64,000 nt of DNA, taken from positions 1 to 64,000 of the forward strand of contig NZ_AVSQ01000013.1 in the NCBI RefSeq assembly GCF_000685395.1. Direction: 5' to 3'. Positions 40,873 through 49,307 of the stretch are shown piece by piece. Below the pieces are notes generated by a model, which was not told where the DNA came from, ran no database searches, and worked only from the letters and a program-made list of their open reading frames with translations. Numbering within the stretch: position 1 is the stretch's first letter; every line of letters begins with the position of its first letter. The position numbers and the translations under genes are program-made. This DNA comes from Candidatus Nitrosotenuis chungbukensis (GTDB taxonomy: Archaea; Thermoproteota; Nitrososphaeria; Nitrososphaerales; Nitrosopumilaceae).

Positions 40873-41666
40873 CAAAGCTCGATCAATTACTCCACTGGTT
40901 TTCTGACAAAAAAAGCGCAATGGTAGCGCTGTCTGGCGGGGTGGACAGTGCGCTTGTCGCATATGCTGCGTACAAAGCCTTGGGCGATTCTGCACTTGCA
41001 GTTACTGCTGATTACAAAACTCTGGCGCAAGAAGAGCTGGATTCTGCAATGAAGATCTGCCAAGAAATAGGGATACGACACATTGTGATATCCTACAATG
41101 AATTACAAAACGAGGATTTTGCCAAAAATGACAAAAACAGGTGCTTTTACTGTAGGTCTGAACTCTCCGAGCATCTAGTAGATGTGGCAAAAAAAGAAAA
41201 CATCGCGTGTATCGTTGATGGTACGAACATTGACGATCTGGGAGACTATAGGCCGGGAATCACAGCTTTGCGGAATAATGGAGTCGTGAGCCCTCTAGTT
41301 GAGACACAGTTCTCAAAACAAGAGATACGACAGACTGCAAAAGCACTCGGGCTATCCGTATATGAGAGGCCGTCAAATTCCTGCCTTGCATCACGCATCC
41401 CGTGGGGCCAGCGAGTTACTGCAGAAAGACTAGCTAGGATAGAAGTTGGCGAAATGTTTGTCAAACAAACAATTGGGGCAAAACAGGTTCGCGTTCGCGA
41501 TATTGACGGTGTGGCAAAAATTGAGGTTGGATCAGACGAACTATGCCTCCTAGAAAAAACAAATATGGCTGATCTTTTTGCTAAACTAAAGTCAATCGGA
41601 TTTACCTCCGTAATACTTGACTCCGAAGGATACCGACCAGGAAAAATTAACGTGATTGCCGATTGA
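40869..41666 (+). CDS. larE: Pyridinium biscarboxylate sulfur transferase LarE
   Basis: 265 aa PP-loop ATP pyrophosphatase that thiolates the pincer precursor. PP-loop VALSGGVDSALVAYAAY (about 18-34), KNRCFYCRSEL (CxxC, near 90-95), VDGTNIDDLGDYRPG, and the sulfur-donor region RPSNSCLASRIPWGQRVT with the key Cys. Some LarE proteins sacrifice this Cys, others use an Fe-S cluster; the motif alone does not decide. Start overlaps larC and stop overlaps the cysteine desulfurase, both by 4 bp. Confidence 0.92.
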   Translation: MTKLDQLLHWFSDKKSAMVALSGGVDSALVAYAAYKALGDSALAVTADYKTLAQEELDSAMKICQEIGIRHIVISYNELQNEDFAKNDKNRCFYCRSELSEHLVDVAKKENIACIVDGTNIDDLGDYRPGITALRNNGVVSPLVETQFSKQEIRQTAKALGLSVYERPSNSCLASRIPWGQRVTAERLARIEVGEMFVKQTIGAKQVRVRDIDGVAKIEVGSDELCLLEKTNMADLFAKLKSIGFTSVILDSEGYRPGKINVIAD

Positions 41667-42820
41667 TATATCTGGATAACGCCGCATCAACCCAGGTTCA
41701 CGAAGAAGTGTTCCAAGAGATGCTGCCCTACTTTAGAGAGCAGTATGGCAACCCGTCCTCAATTCACCGATATGGAAGACTTGCTTCAAAGGCAGTTGAA
41801 ACTGCAAGAAAAAGAATCGCAGAGATGATAAACGCAAAACCCCATGAAATACTTCTGACCTCTGGCGGAACGGAGTCAAACAACACTGCGCTATTTGGAG
41901 TGATGCGTCAAAGCAAGGCAAAACAGCTCATAACTTCCCATATCGAGCACGATGCAATACTTGAACCGTGCAGGCGGCTTGAAAAGGAAGGCTTTGATGT
42001 GATCTACCTTCCGGTGAACAGTTACGGGCTAGTTGACATTGAAAATCTAAATCGCTCCATCACAAAGGAAACCGCGCTTGTTAGTGTAATGTTTGCAAAT
42101 AATGAGGTTGGCACAATCCAGCCAATAAAAGAAATCGCCCAAATTTGCAAGCAGCACAGCGTCTTGTTCCATACCGATGCAATTCAGGCAGTTGGGAAAA
42201 TCCCAATTGACGTCAAAGATCTTGGCGTTGACCTGCTCTCGATATCGTCTCACAAAATAAACGGCCCAAAGGGAATAGGGGCACTTTACATCAGGGACGG
42301 CGCCGCACTTGACCCGTTCATCCTTGGCGGAGGGCAGGAAAATGGCATGCGCTCGGGAACTGAAAACGTGGCAAACATTGTGGGCTTTGGAAAGGCATGC
42401 ATTTTGGCAAAAGAGCATCTGGGAAAAAACGCATCCCACATGAAAAGCCTCAGAGATCATCTGACATCTAGAATAGTCAGTGAAATATCGCACGTATCTG
42501 TAAACGGCAACGTGGAAAACAAGACCCCAAACAATGCGCACTTTACTTTTCTTGGCGTAAATGGGGAAGATCTGATAATCAAATTGGACGAGTATGGAGT
42601 TGCGGCATCTACCGGCTCTGCATGCTCGGTCAAAACCCAAAAGGCGTCACACGTTTTAATGGCAATGGGGTTTTCTCATGAGCAAATCACCGGCTCCCTT
42701 AGAATCACCGTTGGCCTGTACAACACCATGCAGGAAATGGACCAAACCGTAGATATCCTAAAAAAAACAGTTCAGGAGCTGCGAAGCGTATCGCCCTTTA
42801 AGACAAAATACGGATTTTAA
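41663..42820 (+). CDS. Cysteine desulfurase (NifS/IscS type)
   Basis: 385 aa PLP enzyme releasing persulfide sulfur from cysteine. Visible: YLDNAASTQVHEEV, ILLTSGGTESNNTALF, FANNEVGTIQPI, PLP Lys in SISSHKINGPKGIGAL, arginine GGGQENGMRSGTENV and catalytic Cys loop STGSACSVKTQKASHVL. TTG start overlapping larE by 4 bp puts it in the larCE operon, so it likely feeds sulfur to LarE as well as to Fe-S assembly; this is inference. Last 4 bp overlap the convergent PEFG gene. Confidence 0.93.
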   Translation: MIYLDNAASTQVHEEVFQEMLPYFREQYGNPSSIHRYGRLASKAVETARKRIAEMINAKPHEILLTSGGTESNNTALFGVMRQSKAKQLITSHIEHDAILEPCRRLEKEGFDVIYLPVNSYGLVDIENLNRSITKETALVSVMFANNEVGTIQPIKEIAQICKQHSVLFHTDAIQAVGKIPIDVKDLGVDLLSISSHKINGPKGIGALYIRDGAALDPFILGGGQENGMRSGTENVANIVGFGKACILAKEHLGKNASHMKSLRDHLTSRIVSEISHVSVNGNVENKTPNNAHFTFLGVNGEDLIIKLDEYGVAASTGSACSVKTQKASHVLMAMGFSHEQITGSLRITVGLYNTMQEMDQTVDILKKTVQELRSVSPFKTKYGF

Positions 42821-43632
42821 CTGATACGAAGTAAGGACGTTTTCTTTGTGGATATTATTACTGTCAAAGTGATGGCAAGTACCAAAACTATGACTGCGAT
42901 GGGACCGAATTCCGGAATCACTTGGGTTCCAATAATTTCGATATCCGAGTCCCCTTCCAAGAACTGTATTGTAAGTACTCTGGAATCAGCGTCTGCCGAT
43001 TCCTGGTATTGCACCTCAGAACCATCAATGTAAATTATGAATGAGTCGTCATCACCAGTCGTTGTCTTGGCGTCAATCCATTTTCTTCCCAAGTCCAAAG
43101 TCAAAGATCCGTCATTGTCTGACTGTATTGTCACAATAAATCCGAGTATTTGCGGATCAACAATTATGTCTTTTACTATTCCGCCGCGTATTGTGTATGG
43201 GACATCAAATGTTCCAGAATCTCCTGCCTTTACCTCAAAAATCTGTGCTGTGGTATTTGCCGTGCCGCTTGTCTGAAAATCAAAACTTGTCTCATAGACA
43301 TTTCCGCTTACCCCGTATGTTGCCTTTACTGTGTATTTGCCGTCGCTCTTCCAGTATATTCCGTCTGCAATTACCGTATGGGTGTAACTTCCATCTTGGG
43401 ATACTTCGACTTGGGCAATGTTTACTATGTTTGTGCCATAGAATATCTGGATGATTATGGGTGTCTTTTCCAAGACCGCATCGACTTTACCCGATATCAC
43501 GATTGCGTCCCCCTGTCTGTAGAATTCTTTTGCGATACATAGCTTACATTCCTGCGCATGCACGGGCACCGTGCTGACTACAACTAACACTAAAACTGAA
43601 AATAACAATAATCCGTAATAGTTCATCATCAA
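42817..43632 (-). CDS. PEFG-CTERM secreted protein 1
   Basis: 271 aa. Signal peptide (YGLLLFSVLVLVVVSTVPVHAQ), Ig-like domain about 30-120 (YRQGDAIVISGKVDAV, VEVSQDGSYTHTVIADG, WKSDGKYTVKATYG), a second beta domain, then the C-terminal sorting tripartite signal: IPEFGPIAVIVLVLAITLTVIIS followed by basic KKTSLLRIS. PEFG-CTERM is the thaumarchaeal archaeosortase recognition motif. ATG at 43632, 43629 or 43626 are all possible. TATA-like GGAAATATAC about 28 bp upstream. It is the most diverged of the three paralogues here. Confidence 0.85.
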   Translation of the reverse strand: MMMNYYGLLLFSVLVLVVVSTVPVHAQECKLCIAKEFYRQGDAIVISGKVDAVLEKTPIIIQIFYGTNIVNIAQVEVSQDGSYTHTVIADGIYWKSDGKYTVKATYGVSGNVYETSFDFQTSGTANTTAQIFEVKAGDSGTFDVPYTIRGGIVKDIIVDPQILGFIVTIQSDNDGSLTLDLGRKWIDAKTTTGDDDSFIIYIDGSEVQYQESADADSRVLTIQFLEGDSDIEIIGTQVIPEFGPIAVIVLVLAITLTVIISTKKTSLLRIS

Positions 43633-43676
43633 AATTGTGTTGTATTCGTATATTTCCTTTTCTAGATAATCATACT

Positions 43677-43785
43677 AAAAAATGAAAAAAGTTGATTGAT
43701 CTTAGTATCTTGGTAAGATGCTAAGTCGTGTTCTTGCAGAGACTGCAACTATTGCTACAATTGCTACTGCGAGAATTATTGCTGC
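43677..43785. repeat. 109-bp repeat, copy A (3' end of PEFG gene 2)
   Basis: Matches 44660-44768 at a constant 983-bp offset with three differences seen (TGGTAAGATG against TGGCATTATG). It spans the 3' flank, stop codon and the codons for the C-terminal helix and Arg tail. The genes diverge beyond it. Confidence 0.85.
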
Positions 43786-44619
43786 TGTAGTGCCAAATTC
43801 TGGGACTGCCCAGGTACCAATGACTTCGATTTGTGTAGCACCTACTGGGAAGGTTATGTCTAATGTTCTGTCGTCTGAAGTGGTGTCTATTTCCTCAAAG
43901 TCTGCTTCTTCACCATCGACTAGTACGATGAAATCGGCGTCATCTCCTTCCATTCCGTGCTGTCTTGCGTCAAGTACATTTCTTGGAATTTGCAAAGATA
44001 CTGAGCCATCACTATCTGTTGTGATTATCAAAGTAAGCGAAGATGTCTTAGAACTGATGGAATTCTTTTCTACTACTGCTCCTGTTATGTCAAAAGGAAC
44101 ACAATATACTTGGTTTCCACCTTTTACTACAAGCTCATCTGCGGCACATGCTGATGCTTCTTGGGATACTTCGCCGGTAATCTCTACCACGGCCTTATCA
44201 TTGATCTGTTGTGGACCATATTGAGCTCTGATGGTATACATACCGTTTTGTTTCCAAAGACTACCGCCTGTGTTTAACATTGCTTCAAAGCTGTTGTCTT
44301 CAGATACTTCTACTTGTTGAACTGTCACAATGTTGTTTTGTGGGCCAGTCACTGTGATCGTAACTGGAGCATCGCCTCTAAGATTTGCAACATATCCGCG
44401 TACGTGAATTTCGGAGTTGTGATCATATACTTTGTTTTCAGTCATGACTCTAATTGGTGAGTCCCTTTGATTAGCCATGTTGGCTCTTTCGTATATGTCC
44501 ATGCTGCCACAATCTGGGCATGCTTCTTCGTCGAAGGTAGATGCATAAGTTGGTACTATTGCTAAAGTGCCTGCTGCAGCCATTATGGCAATTAGCACGT
44601 ATAGTGCATAACTATTCAT
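43702..44619 (-). CDS. PEFG-CTERM secreted protein 2
   Basis: 305 aa. Signal peptide (ALYVLIAIMAAAGTLAIVPTYA), an N-terminal Cys pair (EEACPDCGSMDIYERAN), Ig-like domain (YDHNSEIHVRGYVANLRG, VEVSEDNSFEAMLNTGGSLW), a second beta domain, and VPEFGTTAAIILAVAIVAIV ending in Arg-rich SARTRLSILPRY. The last 84 bp or so of the gene, with its 3' flank, are almost identical in DNA to those of the next paralogue. TATA-like TTTAAATATAC lies upstream near 44646-44660. Confidence 0.87.
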   Translation of the reverse strand: MNSYALYVLIAIMAAAGTLAIVPTYASTFDEEACPDCGSMDIYERANMANQRDSPIRVMTENKVYDHNSEIHVRGYVANLRGDAPVTITVTGPQNNIVTVQQVEVSEDNSFEAMLNTGGSLWKQNGMYTIRAQYGPQQINDKAVVEITGEVSQEASACAADELVVKGGNQVYCVPFDITGAVVEKNSISSKTSSLTLIITTDSDGSVSLQIPRNVLDARQHGMEGDDADFIVLVDGEEADFEEIDTTSDDRTLDITFPVGATQIEVIGTWAVPEFGTTAAIILAVAIVAIVAVSARTRLSILPRY

Positions 44620-44659
44620 CTTGATTGGCGATTAGAGTATTGACTATTTATGTATATTT

Positions 44660-44768
44660 AAAAAATGAAAAAAGTTGATTGATCTTAGTATCTTGGCATT
44701 ATGCTAAGTCGTGTTCTTGCAGAGACTGCAACTATTGCTACAATTGCTACTGCGAGAATTATTGCTGC
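44660..44768. repeat. 109-bp repeat, copy B (3' end of PEFG gene 3)
   Basis: Partner of the repeat at 43677-43785, 106 of 109 bases the same by eye. Covers the downstream flank as well as coding DNA, so the likeness is not only protein-level constraint. Confidence 0.85.
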
Positions 44769-45524
44769 CATTGCGCCGAATTCCGGAATTACCCAGGTAC
44801 CGATAATCTCTATTTGAGAGCTATCTCCCTCGAACGGAATTGTCAGTGTGCGTTCAGACGCTGTCGTGGTTTCATCAAAGTCTACTTCCGATCCGTCGAC
44901 TAGTACGAAGAAATCAATATCTTCTCCAGACTGACCATCAGCTCCATTTCTAGCATCGATTACCTCTCTTGGTATCATTAGCTTGACTTGGCCGCCGTCA
45001 TCGCTGGTAGGTTCGATTGTTACTATCAGTGATTTTGCTGGTATGTCTGGTGCGATACTGACTATTCTGCCTCCTGTTATGGAGTAGCCTACCAACAATT
45101 CAGGGTTTCCCTCTACTGGGACGTATTTGCCTGAAGGTATTTGTCCGGTGCTACCGCTAAACTCGAAGGTAGTTTCTGCCGTTCTTGTATCGGTTCCATA
45201 GAGTACTTTGATGGTGTATTCCCCTTGGGATCTCCACAGCGCTCCACCAGCTGCTATTTCGGTTCCATAGGTATTGTCCTCTGAAACGTCTAGCTGCTCT
45301 ACAGTTACCAAGTTTCCATTAGCTGCTATGATTTGGAGAGTTACAGGATAACCGGACAGTCTTTCTCTGACTTGGCCTGATATCGATATTAAGTCTCCAT
45401 CATTATACGACTCTTGGTCTGTGGTTACTGTTATTGCATCTACAATTTGAGCGAAAGCTGGTGCTACGTTCACACCTGTAGCCAGAATTGCAAACAATGC
45501 TATTACTGTGTACAGAGTACTCAT
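44685..45524 (-). CDS. PEFG-CTERM secreted protein 3
   Basis: 279 aa. Signal peptide (TVIALFAILATGVNVAPAFAQ), Ig-like domain (YNDGDLISISGQVRERLSG, LDVSEDNTYGTEIAAGGALWR), second beta domain ending TIPFEGDSSQIEIIGTWV, and IPEFGAMAAIILAVAIVAIV with Arg tail SARTRLSIMPRY. Compared with protein 2 it lacks the N-terminal Cys pair. TATA TTAAAT (45551-45556) lies about 29 bp before the ATG, so the message is probably leaderless. Same cell-surface anchoring expected. Confidence 0.87.
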   Translation of the reverse strand: MSTLYTVIALFAILATGVNVAPAFAQIVDAITVTTDQESYNDGDLISISGQVRERLSGYPVTLQIIAANGNLVTVEQLDVSEDNTYGTEIAAGGALWRSQGEYTIKVLYGTDTRTAETTFEFSGSTGQIPSGKYVPVEGNPELLVGYSITGGRIVSIAPDIPAKSLIVTIEPTSDDGGQVKLMIPREVIDARNGADGQSGEDIDFFVLVDGSEVDFDETTTASERTLTIPFEGDSSQIEIIGTWVIPEFGAMAAIILAVAIVAIVAVSARTRLSIMPRY

Positions 45525-45670
45525 CTTGTTTATTCGTGCTAACGAATACTATTTAAGCTTAAGAAAAAAATCATTGACTAAAGACAAAAAATATTGATTT
45601 CTTGCTAGGGATCTTGATTAAATATATATAAACCACTTGGGGAAGTTTTTACAGTTTGTTTGGTAATTTT

Positions 45671-45679
45671 GTATATTTA
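45671..45679 (+). promoter_or_regulatory. TATA box of the rpoH-rpoB-rpoA operon
   Basis: GTATATTTA centred about 26-30 bp before the GTG at 45705, fitting a leaderless start. A stronger-looking AATATATATAAA at 45621-45632 lies further upstream and could drive a transcript with a short leader. Confidence 0.5.
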
Positions 45680-45704
45680 GCTAGTGCTATCCAAGGTGGT
45701 AAAA

Positions 45705-45956
45705 GTGGCAACTAAAAAGAGTCACATTCTTGTTCCGGATCACGTCTATGTTCCAAAGCATGAAATCATGACAAAAAAAGAGGCAGAAGAAATACTAAAA
45801 AAATTCAACTGCAAGCCAACTGAAATGCCGTTTATCTTTGCAAACGATCCTGCAATTATCGGACTTGGAGTAAAACCGGGAGACATGATAAAAATAACAA
45901 GAAAAAGTCCAACTGCTGGAGAAAGCATCTATTATCGATACGTGGTGGAGGTTTAG
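45705..45956 (+). CDS. rpoH: RNA polymerase subunit Rpo5 (RpoH)
   Basis: 83 aa, homologue of the C-terminal half of eukaryotic Rpb5. Family signature: SHILVPDHVYVPKHEIMTKKEAEEIL and IIGLGVKPGDMIKITRKSPTAGESIYYRYV. I take the GTG at 45705 (MATKKSHI), best spaced from the TATA at 45671; an in-frame GTG at 45684 would add seven residues. It leads rpoB by 3 bp, the standard archaeal H-B-A order. Confidence 0.93.
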   Translation: MATKKSHILVPDHVYVPKHEIMTKKEAEEILKKFNCKPTEMPFIFANDPAIIGLGVKPGDMIKITRKSPTAGESIYYRYVVEV

Positions 45957-45959
45957 AAA

Positions 45960-48900
45960 ATGTCTGACACTTCAAACAAACGCTGGCCAATCATTCAGGA
46001 TCTTCTAAAGCGAGAGGGAATTGCAAGGCAGCACCTCAACTCTTTTGACGAGTTCCTTGAGCGTGGACTACAAAGCATAATTGACGAGGTAGCACAAATC
46101 GAAATTGAAAATGCAGAATATCCGTATAAAATTCAACTTGGCAAGGTAAAATTACAACAACCACGAATGATGGAGCTTGACGGATCAATCACTCACATCA
46201 CTCCTGCAGAAGCTCGACTCAGAAATGTTTCATACTCTGCACCAATAATGATGGAGGCAAGTGTGGTTGAGGACGGAAAAATTCTAGAATCAAGATTTGT
46301 CCACATAGGCGACATCCCAGTGATGGTAAGATCAAACGCATGCATACTGCACAACTTTTCAACTCAAAAGTTAATCGAGCACGGCGAGGATCCAAACGAT
46401 CCTGGCGGATATTTCATAATTAACGGATCAGAGAGAGTCATTGTCGGACTAGAGGACTTGTCTTACAACAAAATCATTGTCGACAAGGAAAAAGTTGGCG
46501 GCAACGACGTATTCAAAGCCAAGGTATATTCGTCAATTGTAGGTTATCGCGCAAAGCTAGAACTCGTCATGAAAAACGACGGATTAATTGTTGCAAGAAT
46601 TCCTGGCTCCCCTGTTGACATTCCAGTTGTGACACTGATGCGAGCACTGGGTCTTGAAGCAGACCGTGAAGTTGCGGCAGCAGTATCGCTTGTGGACAGC
46701 CTTCAAAACGAACTAGAGGCATCATTTGAAAAGGCAGCAGACGTACAAACAACAAAAGACGCAATTGTGTACATCAGTAAAAGAATCGCGCCTGGAATGC
46801 TAGAAGAATTCCAGATAAAGAGAGCCGAGACACTGCTTGATTGGGGTCTCTTACCGCACCTAGGAAAGCACCAAGAGAACAGGAGAGAAAAAGCGCAATT
46901 CCTCGGAGAGGCAGCATGTAAATTAATTGAATTAAAACTTGACTGGATATCTCCTGACGACAAGGATCATTATGGGAACAAAGTGATCAAGTTTGCAGGC
47001 CAGATGTTAGCTGATCTGTTTAGAACCGCATTTAGAAACCTAGTTAGAGACATGAAATACCAACTGGAAAGATCAGGACAAAAGCGAGGCATCAACGCAG
47101 TAGCCGCAGCAATCCGTCCTGGAATAGTGTCTGACAAACTAAACAACGCAATTGCAACCGGAAACTGGGGCAGAGGAAGAGTGGGCGTAACACAACTGCT
47201 TGACAGAACAAACTATCTTTCTACTATTTCTCACCTGAGAAGAATTCAATCACCTCTATCCAGAACTCAGCCAAACTTCGAGGCAAGAGACTTGCACCCA
47301 ACTCACTTTGGAAGAATCTGTCCAAGTGAAACACCCGAAGGCTCTAACTGTGGTCTTGTAAAGAACTTGGCACTATCTGCAATTATTTCAGTAAACGTAT
47401 CGCCAGAAGAAATCATAGAAAAACTCTATGACTTGGGCTCTGTTCATTTCACTGACGCAAAAGAGGACCTAAAACGAGATGGAACCAGAGTATTCGTAGA
47501 CGGAAGACTGGTTGGCTATTACAAAGACGGAGAAAAACTAGTAGAGTCACTTCGTGAGCTAAGACGAAGCTCAAAGATACACCCACACGTCGGAATCTCA
47601 TTCCACAAATCAAGTGTTGAGGGCGCAACAAAGAGACTTTATGTTAACTGCAATGCAGGCCGTGTACTGCGTCCGCTAATTGTGATCAAAGACGGAAAAT
47701 CCCTTCTGACACCAGAGCTAATTGACAAAGTATCAAAGAAGCTGATGTCTTGGAACGACCTTCTTAGAATGGGAGTAATTGAACTAAACGACGCAAACGA
47801 GGAGGAAAACTGCTTCCTTACGCTTGATGACAAGGACACCAAAAAATACACCCACCTTGAGATATTCCCATCTGCAATCTTGGGAGCGGGCGCATCAATC
47901 ATTCCATATCCTGAACACAACCAGTCCCCAAGAAACACATACGAGTCTGCAATGGCAAAACAAAGTCTTGGATTCTCAACTCCAATGATGAACACAAGCA
48001 CCTATGTCAGACAACACTTCATGTGGTATCCACAAACACCAATTGTCACTACAAAAGCAATGAACTTACTTGGACTAGAAGACCGACCGGCAGGACAAAA
48101 CTGCGTCGTAGCCGTATTGCCATTTGACGGTTATAACATTGAAGACGCAATTGTGATTAGCAAGGCAGCAGTGGACAGGGGACTTGGAAGAACATTCTTC
48201 TTTAGAATCTATGAGGCAGAAGCAAAGCAATACCCTGGCGGAATGCGAGATAACTTTGAAATTCCAAATGCAGAAGACAACATCCGTGGATACAAGGGAG
48301 AAAAAGCATATCGATTACTAGAAGAAGACGGCGTCATCGCTACAGAATCTCCAGCAACCGGCGGAGACATCTTGATTGGAAAAACAAGCCCGCCAAGATT
48401 CATGGAAGAATATCGTGAGTTTGAATCAAAGGGACCGTACAGACGTGATACCTCAATAGGCGTCAGGCCGTCAGAGACTGGCGTGGTGGATACCGTTGTT
48501 ATGACCCAATCCAACGAGGGCGGAAAAATGTACAAGATTAGAGTAAGAGACATGAGAATCCCAGAAATTGGCGACAAGTTTGCATCAAGACACGGACAGA
48601 AAGGTGTCATTGGAATTTTGGCAAGATACGAGGATTTGCCGTATACTGCAGAAGGAGTAATTCCAGACGTTTTGATTAACCCACATGCATTCCCGTCTCG
48701 TATGACCGTTGGAATGTTCATGGAGTCAATTTCAGGCAAGGCGGCAGCACAGCGAGGAACCAAATTTGATGGCTCTGCATTTGTCGGAGAAAAAATGGAC
48801 GAAATCAAAACTGCACTAGAAGGAAGCGGTTTGAAATATTCTGGTAAAGAAGTAATGTATGACGGAAGAACTGGAAAAGCATTCCCAGTTGAGGTATTCA

Positions 48901-49307
48901 TGGGAGTCGTATACTATCAAAAACTTCACCACATGGTCGCAGACAAAATTCACGCAAGAGCAAGAGGCCAAGTCCAAATGCTAACAAAACAACCAACGGA
49001 GGGAAGGGCAAGAGGTGGAGGTCTGAGATTTGGTGAAATGGAACGAGACTGCCTTATTGCATATGGTGCGTCAATGATTCTAAAAGACAGATTACTTGAT
49101 GAATCAGACAAAGCAGAAATCTATGTCTGCGAAAGATGTGGACTGGTAGCATATCATGATGTTAAACAAAGAAAATACGTCTGCCGAGTCTGTGGAGACA
49201 AGGCAAAGGTTTCTTCAGTATCTGTGGCATATGCGTTTAAGCTATTGCTCCAAGAAATGCAGAGCCTCAACGTGGCGCCAAGACTAATGATCAAGGAGAG
49301 GGTGTAA
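45960..49307 (+). CDS. rpoB: RNA polymerase subunit B (Rpo2), unsplit
   Basis: 1115 aa catalytic beta-like subunit. Landmarks: EHGEDPNDPGGYFIINGSERV, HFGRICPSETPEGSNCGLVKNL (fork region), GQNCVVAVLPFDGYNIEDAIVI, GDKFASRHGQKGVIG (switch/active-site Lys region), RPSETGVVDTVV, and the C-terminal zinc site CERCGLVAYHDVKQRKYVCRVCG. It is one piece, unlike the split B'/B'' of many euryarchaea. Three bases after rpoH; its TAA is followed directly by the TTG of rpoA. Confidence 0.97.
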   Translation: MSDTSNKRWPIIQDLLKREGIARQHLNSFDEFLERGLQSIIDEVAQIEIENAEYPYKIQLGKVKLQQPRMMELDGSITHITPAEARLRNVSYSAPIMMEASVVEDGKILESRFVHIGDIPVMVRSNACILHNFSTQKLIEHGEDPNDPGGYFIINGSERVIVGLEDLSYNKIIVDKEKVGGNDVFKAKVYSSIVGYRAKLELVMKNDGLIVARIPGSPVDIPVVTLMRALGLEADREVAAAVSLVDSLQNELEASFEKAADVQTTKDAIVYISKRIAPGMLEEFQIKRAETLLDWGLLPHLGKHQENRREKAQFLGEAACKLIELKLDWISPDDKDHYGNKVIKFAGQMLADLFRTAFRNLVRDMKYQLERSGQKRGINAVAAAIRPGIVSDKLNNAIATGNWGRGRVGVTQLLDRTNYLSTISHLRRIQSPLSRTQPNFEARDLHPTHFGRICPSETPEGSNCGLVKNLALSAIISVNVSPEEIIEKLYDLGSVHFTDAKEDLKRDGTRVFVDGRLVGYYKDGEKLVESLRELRRSSKIHPHVGISFHKSSVEGATKRLYVNCNAGRVLRPLIVIKDGKSLLTPELIDKVSKKLMSWNDLLRMGVIELNDANEEENCFLTLDDKDTKKYTHLEIFPSAILGAGASIIPYPEHNQSPRNTYESAMAKQSLGFSTPMMNTSTYVRQHFMWYPQTPIVTTKAMNLLGLEDRPAGQNCVVAVLPFDGYNIEDAIVISKAAVDRGLGRTFFFRIYEAEAKQYPGGMRDNFEIPNAEDNIRGYKGEKAYRLLEEDGVIATESPATGGDILIGKTSPPRFMEEYREFESKGPYRRDTSIGVRPSETGVVDTVVMTQSNEGGKMYKIRVRDMRIPEIGDKFASRHGQKGVIGILARYEDLPYTAEGVIPDVLINPHAFPSRMTVGMFMESISGKAAAQRGTKFDGSAFVGEKMDEIKTALEGSGLKYSGKEVMYDGRTGKAFPVEVFMGVVYYQKLHHMVADKIHARARGQVQMLTKQPTEGRARGGGLRFGEMERDCLIAYGASMILKDRLLDESDKAEIYVCERCGLVAYHDVKQRKYVCRVCGDKAKVSSVSVAYAFKLLLQEMQSLNVAPRLMIKERV

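Noticed and set aside
48209-48901. 230-codon frame opposite rpoB, and a similar one at 52397-53089 opposite rpoA
   Set aside because: Both lie wholly within RNA polymerase genes whose own motifs are unmistakable; no promoter or family.
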